NCBI GenBank assembly: GCA_021463165.1
Contig: JAJTWY010000009.1
Coordinates: forward strand, 90,997-154,996
Direction: 5' to 3'
Source: Pyrinomonadaceae bacterium
GTDB taxonomy: Bacteria; Acidobacteriota; Blastocatellia; Pyrinomonadales; Pyrinomonadaceae
DNA: 64,000 bases
The first letter of the stretch is position 1. Every line of letters starts with the position of its first letter. The notes under the pieces were generated by a model, which was not told the DNA's origin, did not search any database, and saw nothing but the letters and a program-made list of their open reading frames with translations. The position numbers were made by a program, and so were the translations under genes. This document shows, piece after piece, positions 16,730 to 26,119 of the stretch.

Positions 16730-17119
16730 ATGGAAACGATTCAAACGCCGAAAAAGCATTCGAAACTCGGGATCGCGGGCTGCCTCATCGCTCTATTCGT
16801 ATGGCTGTATTTTGCGATAGTTTTTGTTCTGACGTTCTATACTGACTGGTTCACAGGATTATTGTCTGACACATTTGTTCCGGAATCACGAGGGATCTCT
16901 GATCTCCGCGGCCTCGGCGTTGCGGTCGTTGTGTTTACCGTGATCTTCTTTTTCATTCCGGTCATCGGACATCTGATCGGCCTTATAATCTCGTTCATAG
17001 GATTATTCATCCCATCGAACAAGCGACTCTTTCCGGCCATCGGTATCTTTCTGAACTTGCTCCCCGGGCTGGTCCTTTTGATCCTGTATATTGTCGGCGG
17101 CCTTAGCGTTCCTGCCTGA
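16730..17119 (+). CDS. Small membrane protein
   Basis: 129-residue hydrophobic protein with three or four predicted membrane spans (residues about 15-38, 60-85, 88-125). The N-terminus is short and basic (METIQTPKKHSK). I recognise no family motif. It is monocistronic, with about 180 bases upstream and 245 downstream that contain no other gene I can support. Confidence 0.6.
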   Translation: METIQTPKKHSKLGIAGCLIALFVWLYFAIVFVLTFYTDWFTGLLSDTFVPESRGISDLRGLGVAVVVFTVIFFFIPVIGHLIGLIISFIGLFIPSNKRLFPAIGIFLNLLPGLVLLILYIVGGLSVPA

Positions 17120-17364
17120 CCCTTCCGGCTCAAGATCCTCGCGGTGTATAACCGTTAAGGCCAAGTGCCCGGATACGGCTGAGTCTCACCTTATTGTCTA
17201 TACGAAAGCGTCACTTAGGTTCGTTTTTGGTGCACGTCCGGCGTCATCTTTTCGCCGATCCGATCCAAACTCATTGAAAAATAAGCGAATCGGCGATTGG
17301 CACGTCCATTGCTATCAACATTTGTGACGACGATGAGTCGGGATACCTTTGGAGGGATAAAACT

Positions 17365-17742
17365 ATGGTCAAAAGAGTTTACACAGTATTCATAATGGCA
17401 ATCATGCTCGCGGTCGCGATCCCGGCCCTTTCGGTAACAGCCTCGGCTCAACGCCGTGGCAACGACCGGTACAGTAATAGCCCGCGGTATGCCGATCGCT
17501 ATTACGATGAGTACTACGAGGATGATTATTACGAGGGCGAATATCGCCGGCCAAACGTCTATGACCGGCATCGCAAAGCCGTTAATATCGGAGTGGCGAC
17601 CGCAGCCGGTGCCATCATCGGCGCACTGATCGGGGGCAAGAAAGGCGCTTTGATCGGTGCAGGTGCGGGAGTCGCGACCGGTGCGATCATAACTGCGAAA
17701 CAGAAACCGCGTAATACGGAACGCTATCCGTACCGATACTGA
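17365..17742 (+). CDS. Secreted glycine-zipper protein
   Basis: Signal peptide at residues 1-28 ending in SVTASAQ. An Asp/Tyr/Glu-rich stretch (RYYDEYYEDDYYEGEY) follows, then a glycine zipper of the YMGG/Rick17kDa kind (GAIIGALIGGKKGALIGAG) that can insert in or pack against membranes. Proteins like this are common in the envelopes of Acidobacteria and Proteobacteria; the exact job is unknown. The ribosome-binding site GGAGG lies about 11 bases before the ATG. A strong hairpin terminator follows. Confidence 0.7.
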   Translation: MVKRVYTVFIMAIMLAVAIPALSVTASAQRRGNDRYSNSPRYADRYYDEYYEDDYYEGEYRRPNVYDRHRKAVNIGVATAAGAIIGALIGGKKGALIGAGAGVATGAIITAKQKPRNTERYPYRY

Positions 17743-17759
17743 GCAGCCTCACCTTTACC

Positions 17760-17804
17760 AAAAAGGCCTCGGAGTTCGTATTCAGAACTTCGAGGCTTTT
17801 TTTT
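17760..17804. terminator. Bidirectional intrinsic terminator
   Basis: The stem GCCTCGGAGTTC (17766-17777) pairs with GAACTTCGAGGC (17785-17796) around a 7-base loop. It is followed by eight T on the plus strand and preceded by five A, so it serves the glycine-zipper gene and the convergent ilvD. Confidence 0.9.
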
Positions 17805-17808
17805 CGAA

Positions 17809-19485
17809 CTAATCTGTTACGGCTCCCAACGCACTGGACGAAACGAGTTTCGCGTACTTGGCGGCGACGCCGATGACCCTGCCGGTATCCGGAGGCCCTT
17901 TCCAGGTGAGCCGTCGCTCAGCGAGGACCTCGTCAGGAATATTCACCTGCAGAAGACGCCTTTCGGCGTCGATCGTGATACTGTCGCCCTCCATCAGGAG
18001 TGCGATGCTGCCACCGACAGCGGCCTCCGGGGCGACGTGGCCGACTACCATGCCGTAGGTCCCGCCCGAAAAACGCCCGTCAGTGATCAGCCCAACCGAA
18101 TCACCCAGCCCAAGGCCGATTATCGCGGATGTCGGCGAAAGCATCTCGCGCATCCCGGGCCCGCCCTTTGGCCCTTCATAGCGGATGACGATAACATCAC
18201 CGGCGTTGATCCTTCGGGCCATGATCGCGGCCATGCAGTCCTCTTCCGAGTCAAACACGCGGGCCGGACCCGTGATCGAAGTTTGCTTTATTCCCGTTAT
18301 CTTTGCCACCGCGCCTTCTTCGGCCAGATTGCCGCGGAGGATCGCAAGATGGCCTTGCTGATACAGAGGCCGGTCAAATGTCCGCACGACATCCTGTTCT
18401 GCCGGAACCTCGCCCGAGACCCCGGCCAGGTTCTCCGCAACCGTTTTGCCCGTGATGGTGAGGCAGTCACCGTGCAGCAGCCCTTTGTCGAGAAGCATCT
18501 TCATCACCAGGGGAATGCCTCCTACCCTGTGAAGATCAGTTGCAACATACTTACCCGACGGTTTCAGATCGCATAGTACCGGAACCCTGCCGCGGATCTC
18601 TTCAAAATCATCGATCGTCAAGGCAACGCCGGCCGAATGGGCTATCGCAAGCAGGTGCAAGACCGCATTCGTCGACCCGCCGGTCGCCATTATCAAGGCG
18701 ATTGCGTTCTGGAATGCCTTTCGCGTCATGATCTGCCTGGGCAAAAGTTCTCTTTCCACCGCAGCTGCCAGCGCGTTGACCGAATCTGTTGTGCTCAGCC
18801 GCTTTTCATCGTCCTCAGCCGCCATCGTCGAGGAATAGGGCAAACTCATCCCCATTGCCTCGATGGCGGAAGACATCGTGTTCGCCGTATACATCCCTCC
18901 GCACGAACCGGCGCCGGGACACGCATGTTTTTCGACGGAGTTCAATTGCTCATCATCGATCTTTCCAGCCAAATACTCGCCGACCGCCTCAAAGGCGCTG
19001 ACGACCGTCAGGTCTTTGCCGTTCAAATGCCCGGCTTTGATCGTTCCGCCGTAAACAAAGATCGCGGGAATATTAAGCCTTGCGATGGCGATCATGGCGC
19101 CGGGCATGTTCTTGTCACAACCACCTATCGCCAGCAGACCGTCCATTTGCTGGCCGTTGCAAACGGTCTCAATAGAATCGGCTATTACCTCGCGCGAGAT
19201 GAGCGAATATTTCATTCCCGGGGTCCCCATCGAGATCCCATCGCTCACGGTGATCGTGCCAAAGATCTGAGGCATCAATCCGGCTTTCCTTGCCTCGGCC
19301 ACCGCCGCGTTTGCAAGCCCGCCCAGGCTAATGTTGCAGGGCGTGATGGTGCTGTAACCATTTGCTATACCAACGATCGGTTTATCGAAATCGTCGTCGC
19401 CAAAACCAACGGCTCGCAGCATCGCCCGATTGGGCGACCGCTCGACACCGGAAGTTGTTATTTTGCTTCTGATGTTATTTCCCAT
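17809..19485 (-). CDS. ilvD: Dihydroxy-acid dehydratase
   Basis: Fourth step of valine and isoleucine synthesis, dehydrating the dihydroxy acids made by IlvC. The three cysteines that bind the cluster in the oxygen-tolerant [2Fe-2S] type are C50, C123 (GGCDKNMPG) and C195 ([13 protein letters not shown]). The length of 558 is normal. It is the last gene of the reverse-strand operon that starts with ilvB and is followed by a strong terminator. Confidence 0.95.
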   Translation of the reverse strand: MGNNIRSKITTSGVERSPNRAMLRAVGFGDDDFDKPIVGIANGYSTITPCNISLGGLANAAVAEARKAGLMPQIFGTITVSDGISMGTPGMKYSLISREVIADSIETVCNGQQMDGLLAIGGCDKNMPGAMIAIARLNIPAIFVYGGTIKAGHLNGKDLTVVSAFEAVGEYLAGKIDDEQLNSVEKHACPGAGSCGGMYTANTMSSAIEAMGMSLPYSSTMAAEDDEKRLSTTDSVNALAAAVERELLPRQIMTRKAFQNAIALIMATGGSTNAVLHLLAIAHSAGVALTIDDFEEIRGRVPVLCDLKPSGKYVATDLHRVGGIPLVMKMLLDKGLLHGDCLTITGKTVAENLAGVSGEVPAEQDVVRTFDRPLYQQGHLAILRGNLAEEGAVAKITGIKQTSITGPARVFDSEEDCMAAIMARRINAGDVIVIRYEGPKGGPGMREMLSPTSAIIGLGLGDSVGLITDGRFSGGTYGMVVGHVAPEAAVGGSIALLMEGDSITIDAERRLLQVNIPDEVLAERRLTWKGPPDTGRVIGVAAKYAKLVSSSALGAVTD

Positions 19486-19570
19486 TGACAGTTCAAACAG
19501 ATGGCGGGCTATACGACCGCGAACCGCGATTGTTCCTCGTCATCTTCGGCAGGGTCCTTCCCCCAACTCT

Positions 19571-20698
19571 CTAGGAACCAACCGCCGTCGATTCGCCACG
19601 ATACAACTGAACGCGCTTCTCAAACACTTCACGCACCATCCGCACATCTTCCAAAAATGCCGGCAATTCCTCTAGTCTGAGTGCTTGAGGGCCGTCGACG
19701 ACCGCCTTGTTCGGGTACGGATGAAAATCGACAAGGATCATATTTGCCCCCGCGATCACGCCCTGGGCCGTGACGTGCAAGATGTCTAGGATCCCATCCG
19801 AACTTCGCGAACGAGTGCCGACGGAATGTGACGGGTCGATACAGACGGGCATCCTGGTGATGCGTTTGACGACCGGAATATGTGCGAAATCGACCATATT
19901 CCGATGCGGATCACCAATATTCGTCTTCATACCGCGAAGTCCGAATACCACCTTCTGATTGCCCTCGCTCGCCAGGTATTCGGCGGCGTGTAGCGATTCG
20001 TCGAGCGTGATCCCGAAACCGCGTTTGAGCAGTACAGGAAATTCCTGTTGACGGCCGACGCTCTTGAGCAGTTCGAAATTCTGCGTATTCCGCGTGCCGA
20101 TCTGCAGCATGACCCCCGTCGGACGTCCCGTTGCGTCAAGGGCATCGTTGATCTCATCCACGTGCGATTCGTGAGTGACCTCCATCGCGATGACCTTGAT
20201 CCCGTATTTTCCGGCAAGTTCAAAGACGTACTTAAGGCAATTCTTGCCGTGGCCCTGGAACGAATACGGCGACGTACGCGGCTTATACGCTCCCATTCGC
20301 GTGCATACCTGGCCGTTCTCCTGCAGGGCTTTCATCATCGCTTCGACGCTCTCAGGCGAATCCACCGCGCAAAGGCCGGCGAAAACATTGAGGTTGTCCT
20401 GCCCGAAACGAACGCCGTTGTAGGTGAATTCCGATGGCCTCGTATCGTCTTTATGACGACCGAGAACACGGTATTCCTCAGAAACCCGCACGGCGTGATC
20501 GACCCCGGGGAACGAACGCATTTCCTCGAGTGAAAGCGCCGCCGTGTTGCCGATCAGGTAGATCTCGGTCAGGAGCTGCTCGTGCCCCTGAACGTGATGA
20601 ACCCGAAACTCGATGCTTGTAAGATTGGTCAAATGACTTTCGAGTCGCTGATATTCGCGGGTCGTTTCGTCGACGTTTGGTTTTAATACTAAGATCAT
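19571..20698 (-). CDS. aroF: 3-deoxy-7-phosphoheptulonate synthase (divergent type I-beta)
   Basis: Condenses PEP and erythrose 4-phosphate, the first step to aromatic amino acids. A ferredoxin-like regulatory domain (1-75) precedes the barrel. Metal ligands appear as C in AGLCAVDS, H in DPSHSVG and D in VVDGPQAL. The usual glutamate of VEVHPxP is Asp here (LVDFHPYP), and the usual ERGIRT reads LRGMKT. The MGAYKPRTSPYSFQG signature is intact. The start at 20698 (MILVLKP) excludes an unconserved 93-codon extension into pheA. The gene lies between pheA and ilvD. The substitutions leave some room for a changed activity. Confidence 0.82.
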   Translation of the reverse strand: MILVLKPNVDETTREYQRLESHLTNLTSIEFRVHHVQGHEQLLTEIYLIGNTAALSLEEMRSFPGVDHAVRVSEEYRVLGRHKDDTRPSEFTYNGVRFGQDNLNVFAGLCAVDSPESVEAMMKALQENGQVCTRMGAYKPRTSPYSFQGHGKNCLKYVFELAGKYGIKVIAMEVTHESHVDEINDALDATGRPTGVMLQIGTRNTQNFELLKSVGRQQEFPVLLKRGFGITLDESLHAAEYLASEGNQKVVFGLRGMKTNIGDPHRNMVDFAHIPVVKRITRMPVCIDPSHSVGTRSRSSDGILDILHVTAQGVIAGANMILVDFHPYPNKAVVDGPQALRLEELPAFLEDVRMVREVFEKRVQLYRGESTAVGS

Positions 20699-20750
20699 GG
20701 TCCGATAGATCAGTAAACAATAATCAAATAAACGGTGAACAGCTGCTCGT

Positions 20751-21914
20751 TCACCCTGCGCCGCCGCCGCCCAACCTGGTCGTTGAATACCGGCCAAGGA
20801 AGCGCACTCCCTGGGTCTCCTCCGCGAGCTCGGCCAACGCGCCGGCCAGATCCGCTTCGATGCTCGGTGCACCCAGATCGAGATAGATGTTGAACTCGCC
20901 CGGCGAATTGCGGATCGGCAAACTCTCGATCTTTGCGAGGTCGATATTTCGGCGAACCAAGGGCCGAAGGGCTCCATGCAAGGCTCCCGGTTTGTTCTTT
21001 AGCCTGATAACCAGCGAGACCTTTGATCCAGCGTTGCCCTCGTTCGGTTTTCCGGAAAGCAATGCAAAGCGGGTAAAGTTTTCGCTGTTGTCCTCAAGGT
21101 GTTCACGAAGGATCTTGCCGCCATATATTTCAGCCGTCCGGCGGCCGCCGATCCCGGCTCTCGTAACATCGCCGCTTTCGACTGCCCGTCGAACGCTTCC
21201 CGCTGTATCGTCGGCCGGAACGCTTTTGATATGCGGATAGGCCGCAAAAAAACGTCTACATTGCGCGAGAGCTGCCGGGTGCGATTCGACCGTTCTGATC
21301 GTCTCCATAGAAGCTCCCTCACACGCGACGAGGAAATGCGAGACCGGCAAAATGATATCCGCGATGATGTGCAGCGAACTGTCAAGCAGTAGATCGACGC
21401 ACCGGTGGACGGAGCCGATCAGACTATTCTCCATCGGGGCAAGGATCAGATCGGCCTTTCCGGTTTCGATCGCGGCAAAAAGCTCTTCGAAAGTAGGCAG
21501 AGAAACGCTTGTGCGATCCTCCCCAAACATCCCGATCACGGCTTCCTCGCTGAAAGTGCCGCGGTCGCCCAGAAAAGCAATTCGCGAATCTCCATCGACG
21601 GTGACCGCCTCAACGGATGACGCGGCCTCTTGAAACGGCTTCGCATAGGTTTTTTGCTGGAGCAGCAGCGACTCGTCGATAATGCGCTGGAAGATGTTGT
21701 CGATGCTGTGGTCATCCAGAGGGCCCGTGTTCTCACGACGCAGTCTCGCCAGAACCTCGCGTTCACGCTCCGGATCGCAAAGTGAACGCTCGTCATTTGC
21801 CTTCGCGGCCCCTACGCTGAGGGCGATCCCGGCCCGCCGATTTAGTAGCCGAAGCAACTCGCCATCAATAGCGTCGATCTCAGCCCGCGGATTGTTAATG
21901 GTCGGAGCGGTCAT
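20751..21914 (-). CDS. pheA: Chorismate mutase / prephenate dehydratase (P-protein)
   Basis: Bifunctional enzyme leading from chorismate to phenylpyruvate for phenylalanine. It has an AroQ chorismate mutase (about 5-90), a prephenate dehydratase (about 105-285, with GTFSEEA, PMENSLIGSVH and the catalytic ENFTRFALLS) and a C-terminal ACT domain (about 300-375) with the Phe-sensing ESLPIR-like sequence. All three parts are present, so feedback inhibition by Phe is expected. It is embedded between the cupin gene and aroF in the ilv operon. Confidence 0.94.
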   Translation of the reverse strand: MTAPTINNPRAEIDAIDGELLRLLNRRAGIALSVGAAKANDERSLCDPEREREVLARLRRENTGPLDDHSIDNIFQRIIDESLLLQQKTYAKPFQEAASSVEAVTVDGDSRIAFLGDRGTFSEEAVIGMFGEDRTSVSLPTFEELFAAIETGKADLILAPMENSLIGSVHRCVDLLLDSSLHIIADIILPVSHFLVACEGASMETIRTVESHPAALAQCRRFFAAYPHIKSVPADDTAGSVRRAVESGDVTRAGIGGRRTAEIYGGKILREHLEDNSENFTRFALLSGKPNEGNAGSKVSLVIRLKNKPGALHGALRPLVRRNIDLAKIESLPIRNSPGEFNIYLDLGAPSIEADLAGALAELAEETQGVRFLGRYSTTRLGGGGAG

Positions 21915-21918
21915 ACAG

Positions 21919-22293
21919 CTAGACGGCCCACAAATTCTGTCCCGGGTTGCTGTGAAGGCTCTTGTCCGTTCCCGATTGCCAATCGGAACGCGCCTTCGAG
22001 CAAATATCTATCGCGATCGTATCTTCCAGCACTTCGGATGAATGCTCGACGCCGGGCGGGATAAACAACATCTGGTTCGAGCGTACGATCACCTCGCCGT
22101 CGGGCAGATTAAACCGCCAGGCCCCTTTGAGAACAAAGATCACCTCTTCGGAATCATGAGAATGTGCCTGTGTTACCTCACCTTCATGAACCTCAACCCT
22201 TGCAACGGTCAAGGTGTCACCGTGGGCCATTTGCCGGAAATAGGAGGAACTGACCTCGTCGCTCTCCAACCCGTTTAGATCAACCAACTTCAT
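21919..22293 (-). CDS. Cupin domain protein
   Basis: Single-domain cupin of 124 residues from the start MKLVDLNG. The two cupin motifs carry likely metal-binding residues in HSHDSEEVIFVLKG and PPGVEHSSEV. Upstream codons overlap the ilvC end and lack conserved sequence, so this start is preferred. It lies 4 bases before pheA and about 50 bases after ilvC within the operon. It may sense or modify an intermediate, but nothing in the sequence identifies the ligand. Confidence 0.75.
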   Translation of the reverse strand: MKLVDLNGLESDEVSSSYFRQMAHGDTLTVARVEVHEGEVTQAHSHDSEEVIFVLKGAWRFNLPDGEVIVRSNQMLFIPPGVEHSSEVLEDTIAIDICSKARSDWQSGTDKSLHSNPGQNLWAV

Positions 22294-22343
22294 TCCAATT
22301 CCCCGGTTCTGCACGTACGGCAAAGCACTCCGCGCGGCCTTTC

Positions 22344-23363
<1,020 letters not shown>

Positions 23364-23435
23364 TTATTTCCTAGTTTGTCCTTTTGGTCATGTAATTGAA
23401 GGCAATAGCTGTTTCTTAAGTGAGAAACGGCCAGC

Positions 23436-23954
23436 CTAAGCTGCCGCTCTCTCGGCCTGCTCATCCGTCATCAATCGCGACAGCCGGTTGATCGCGACGC
23501 AGCCGCTTCGGGTTACCTCGCGGATCGCGAACGGCTGGAGCATATCGATAAAGGTATCCACCTTGTCCATTGTGCCAGACAGCTCAAGGATCATTCGCTC
23601 GTGCGAAATATCGACGACCTTTGCCCGAAAAATATCAACAAGACTCATCACTTCCTGTCTTTCCGTACCCGATTTGACCTCGACATCGATCAAGGCCATC
23701 TCGCGTTCAATATGCGGCAGGCTCGTAACGGCTTTGACCTCGCGAACACGCGCAAGCCGCGAGCACTGCTTGATTATCTGCTCGACGGTGCGGTCATCGC
23801 CGCTTGTAACAACCGTCGCCTTCGACCACGCCGGCTCAAGCGTTTTGCCGACCGTGATCGTCTCGATATTAAAGCCCCTGGCAGAAAACAACCCGACGAT
23901 CCGCGAGAGCTCGCCCGGCTGATTGGCAACAATGATTGAAATTGTATGACGCAT
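23436..23954 (-). CDS. ilvH: Acetolactate synthase small (regulatory) subunit
   Basis: Two ACT-like domains that bind valine and regulate the IlvB catalytic subunit. The N-terminus MRHTISIIVANQPGELSRIVGLF matches the family, so the ATG at 23954 is chosen over one 6 codons upstream. 172 residues is normal. It follows ilvB by about 65 bases and precedes ilvC. Confidence 0.93.
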   Translation of the reverse strand: MRHTISIIVANQPGELSRIVGLFSARGFNIETITVGKTLEPAWSKATVVTSGDDRTVEQIIKQCSRLARVREVKAVTSLPHIEREMALIDVEVKSGTERQEVMSLVDIFRAKVVDISHERMILELSGTMDKVDTFIDMLQPFAIREVTRSGCVAINRLSRLMTDEQAERAAA

Positions 23955-24018
23955 AAAACAGTTGTCGGCCACGATCGGTCAGAAACTTGCCCCGAGTTTT
24001 CCGTATTGGCTGCTCCGC

Positions 24019-25776
24019 CTACTTCAGGATCATATTCCGCGACGCACCACCGACCGGCACTATCGGGAAAACATTTTCTTCCTTAGAGACCACGATGTCC
24101 CAGATCGTGACGCCCTTGTATTCGAGTCCTTGTTCAAGAACCGCTTTCAATTCGCCCGGAGTTTTCGCCCGCAGCCCTTGTGCCCCATATGCCTCGGCAA
24201 GCTTTACAAAATCGGGCGAGATCGACAGGTCCACCTCGGAATAAGCACGCTCGTAGAACATTTCCTGCCACTGCCGTACCATGCCTAGATAGCCGTTGTT
24301 CATGATCAGGACCTTGAGCGGCACCTTATACTGTATCGCCGTAATGATCTCCTGATTTGTCATTTGAAATCCGCCATCGCCGACTATAGCGATGACCTGC
24401 GTATCGGGAACCGCTATTTGCGCACCCATCGCGGCCGGCAACCCAAAGCCCATGGTTCCCAGTCCGCCGCTGTTGATCCACTGGCGGTTCCTCTTGAACG
24501 GATAGAACTGAGCCGCCCACATCTGGTGCTGCCCGACGTCGGAAACGATAACCGCGTCACCGTTCGTCACCTGGTATAGAGTTTCTATCACCTGCTGCGG
24601 TTTGATCTCAAATTCGGAATATTCACACGCGAGCGGCACTGCCTCTTGCCATTTCCGGATCTCGCCCCACCAGGCTCCGAGCCGTTCACGATGATCTCTC
24701 GTGCCGCGCCTGCTCAGCATTTCTGCCATTATCTCAAGCGCAACGCGGGCATCGGCGATCACTGGATATTGGGGTTTCCTGATCTTTCCGACGTTCGATG
24801 CGTCTATGTCGATATGAACCACCTCGGCATCTGGTGCAAACTCCGCGAGCTTTCCGGTTACGCGGTCGTCGAAGCGCACGCCGATCGCCACCAGTAGATC
24901 GCTCTCGGCAACCGCCATGTTTGCCGTGTAAGTGCCGTGCATACCAAGCATGCCTAGACATTGTGCGTGAGCGGTCGGGAACCCGCCGAGGCCCATCAAC
25001 GTCGGCGTTACCGGCACACCAAGTGTTTCTACCACCCGCGTCAATGCATCCGAAGCGCCGCTGGTCACAACACCGCCGCCGACATAAAACACCGGTTTTT
25101 TGGCGCTAAGCACCTTGTCGAGTGCGACCTCGAGCATCTCACGGTCACAGTCTTGCTGGACCGGCTGGCAGCTCAAAAATCGAACACGGTCTTTGCGGTA
25201 CTCGCACAATGCCGCGGTCACATCCTTCGGGATATCGATCACCACGGGCCCCGGCTTTCCTGTGCTCGCGAGATGAAACGCCTCGTTCACAGCGTTCTCA
25301 AGATCCTCGACATTGCGTACCAGATAATTGTGCTTGACGATCGGCAGCGTGACACCGAAGGTGTCAACCTCCTGAAACGCATCGGTCCCGATGACAGCCG
25401 TCGGGACCTGACCGGTTATTACAACCAGCGGGATAGAATCCATATACGCATCCGCGATCCCTGTAACCGCATTCGTTGCTCCGGGACCCGATGTCACGAG
25501 AGCAACACCCACCTTCCCGGTCGCCCGCGCGTACCCCTCGGCGGCATGGACGGCGCCTTGCTCATGGCGAACGAGGTAGTGCGTGATCTCGTCGCGATAC
25601 CGCCAGATCTCATCATAGATGTGCAGAACGGCACCACCCGGCAGGCCAAAGATCGTGTCGACGCCATTTTCGATCAGCGACCTGACAAGGATCTCGGCCC
25701 CACGCACTTGAGTTCGCGGGTTATCTACGGCTGCTTGCTCTGTTTCAGCAAAACTGGTTTGGGTCGCGTATTCCAT
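24019..25776 (-). CDS. ilvB: Acetolactate synthase large (catalytic) subunit
   Basis: Thiamine-diphosphate enzyme starting branched-chain amino acid synthesis. Features seen are the PYR-domain glutamate in RHEQGAVHAAEGYARATG, the central FAD-type domain, and the TPP/Mg motif GDGGFQMTNQE with NNGYLGMVRQWQ. At 585 residues it is complete. It is the first structural gene of the ilvB-ilvH-ilvC-cupin-pheA-aroF-ilvD operon. A leader ORF and attenuator lie 85 to 265 bases upstream. Confidence 0.96.
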   Translation of the reverse strand: MEYATQTSFAETEQAAVDNPRTQVRGAEILVRSLIENGVDTIFGLPGGAVLHIYDEIWRYRDEITHYLVRHEQGAVHAAEGYARATGKVGVALVTSGPGATNAVTGIADAYMDSIPLVVITGQVPTAVIGTDAFQEVDTFGVTLPIVKHNYLVRNVEDLENAVNEAFHLASTGKPGPVVIDIPKDVTAALCEYRKDRVRFLSCQPVQQDCDREMLEVALDKVLSAKKPVFYVGGGVVTSGASDALTRVVETLGVPVTPTLMGLGGFPTAHAQCLGMLGMHGTYTANMAVAESDLLVAIGVRFDDRVTGKLAEFAPDAEVVHIDIDASNVGKIRKPQYPVIADARVALEIMAEMLSRRGTRDHRERLGAWWGEIRKWQEAVPLACEYSEFEIKPQQVIETLYQVTNGDAVIVSDVGQHQMWAAQFYPFKRNRQWINSGGLGTMGFGLPAAMGAQIAVPDTQVIAIVGDGGFQMTNQEIITAIQYKVPLKVLIMNNGYLGMVRQWQEMFYERAYSEVDLSISPDFVKLAEAYGAQGLRAKTPGELKAVLEQGLEYKGVTIWDIVVSKEENVFPIVPVGGASRNMILK

Positions 25777-25861
25777 TGTTCTAGTCTATTACAATTTCTT
25801 TTTATTTCTAAAAGATTATTATATTTATTTATGAGATTCAATCCCTGAATTTCGAATCTGC

Positions 25862-25900
25862 AAAAGAAAAGAGCCACCATCCTTTACTTGGATAGTGGCC
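25862..25900 (-). terminator. ilvB: Attenuator terminator upstream of ilvB
   Basis: Read on the reverse strand, GCCACTATCC (25899-25890) pairs with GGATGGTGGC (25882-25873): ten pairs including one G-U, loop AAGTAAA. TCTTTTCTTTT follows. It sits between the leader ORF and ilvB, so it would stop transcription before the operon. Confidence 0.8.
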
Positions 25901-25927
25901 TTTTCGAAACCCTCGCTGATCGAATCC

Positions 25928-25937
25928 GCCGCTATCC
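25928..25937 (-). promoter_or_regulatory. Putative antiterminator arm at the leader stop codon
   Basis: The reverse-strand sequence GGATAGCGGC includes the last leader codon GGA and stop TAG. It can pair with the 5' arm of the terminator (GCCACTATCC) at 9 of 10 positions. Pairing here would prevent the terminator; a ribosome finishing the leader would mask it. Confidence 0.6.
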
Positions 25938-26042
25938 GCTGTAAATGAAAATGACTACAAAGCTAATGCTTACAAGAGTATTTACCGCGGCAAAAATGCC
26001 ACTGATAAAATTGATCGCAAATTGACGACTGTTGTTTTCCAT
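25932..26042 (-). CDS. Ile/Val/Phe-rich leader peptide of the ilv-phe operon
   Basis: 36-codon ORF preceded by AAAGG 6 bases before its ATG. The peptide starts MENNSRQ and contains six Ile, four Val, five Phe and one Leu, with a dense run FVVIFIY at residues 28-34 just before the stop. The downstream operon makes Ile, Val and Phe. The position between promoter and terminator is that of an attenuation leader such as IlvL or PheL. A run of this hydrophobicity could also be a single-span membrane peptide, so the regulatory role is inferred from the surrounding RNA pairing rather than from the peptide alone. Confidence 0.65.
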   Translation of the reverse strand: MENNSRQFAINFISGIFAAVNTLVSISFVVIFIYSG

Positions 26043-26072
26043 TTTTTGCCTTTCAGGCGTTCGATCCCTTCC

Positions 26073-26102
26073 AAACTATCGCAACGAATAAACTCCTGTC
26101 AA
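26073..26102 (-). promoter_or_regulatory. Promoter of the ilv-phe operon
   Basis: Reverse-strand TTGACA (26102-26097) is followed after 17 or 18 bases by ATAGTT/TAGTTT (26079-26073). Transcription would start near 26066, about 24 bases before the leader ATG. Confidence 0.55.
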
Positions 26103-26119
26103 TACCGATTCGCATGAAT

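Noticed and set aside
18637..19488. Long open frame antisense to ilvD (283 codons)
   Set aside because: It mirrors a confidently assigned ilvD, has an Arg/His/Gly-rich low-complexity product typical of GC-rich antisense frames, and has no ribosome-binding site or recognisable domain.
24961..25848. Long open frame antisense to ilvB (295 codons)
   Set aside because: Complementary to a highly conserved enzyme gene. The product resembles no family and its start lies inside ilvB.
25777..26119. T-box or metabolite riboswitch upstream of ilvB
   Set aside because: No T-box sequence or specifier stem was found. The leader ORF and two competing helices explain the region better.
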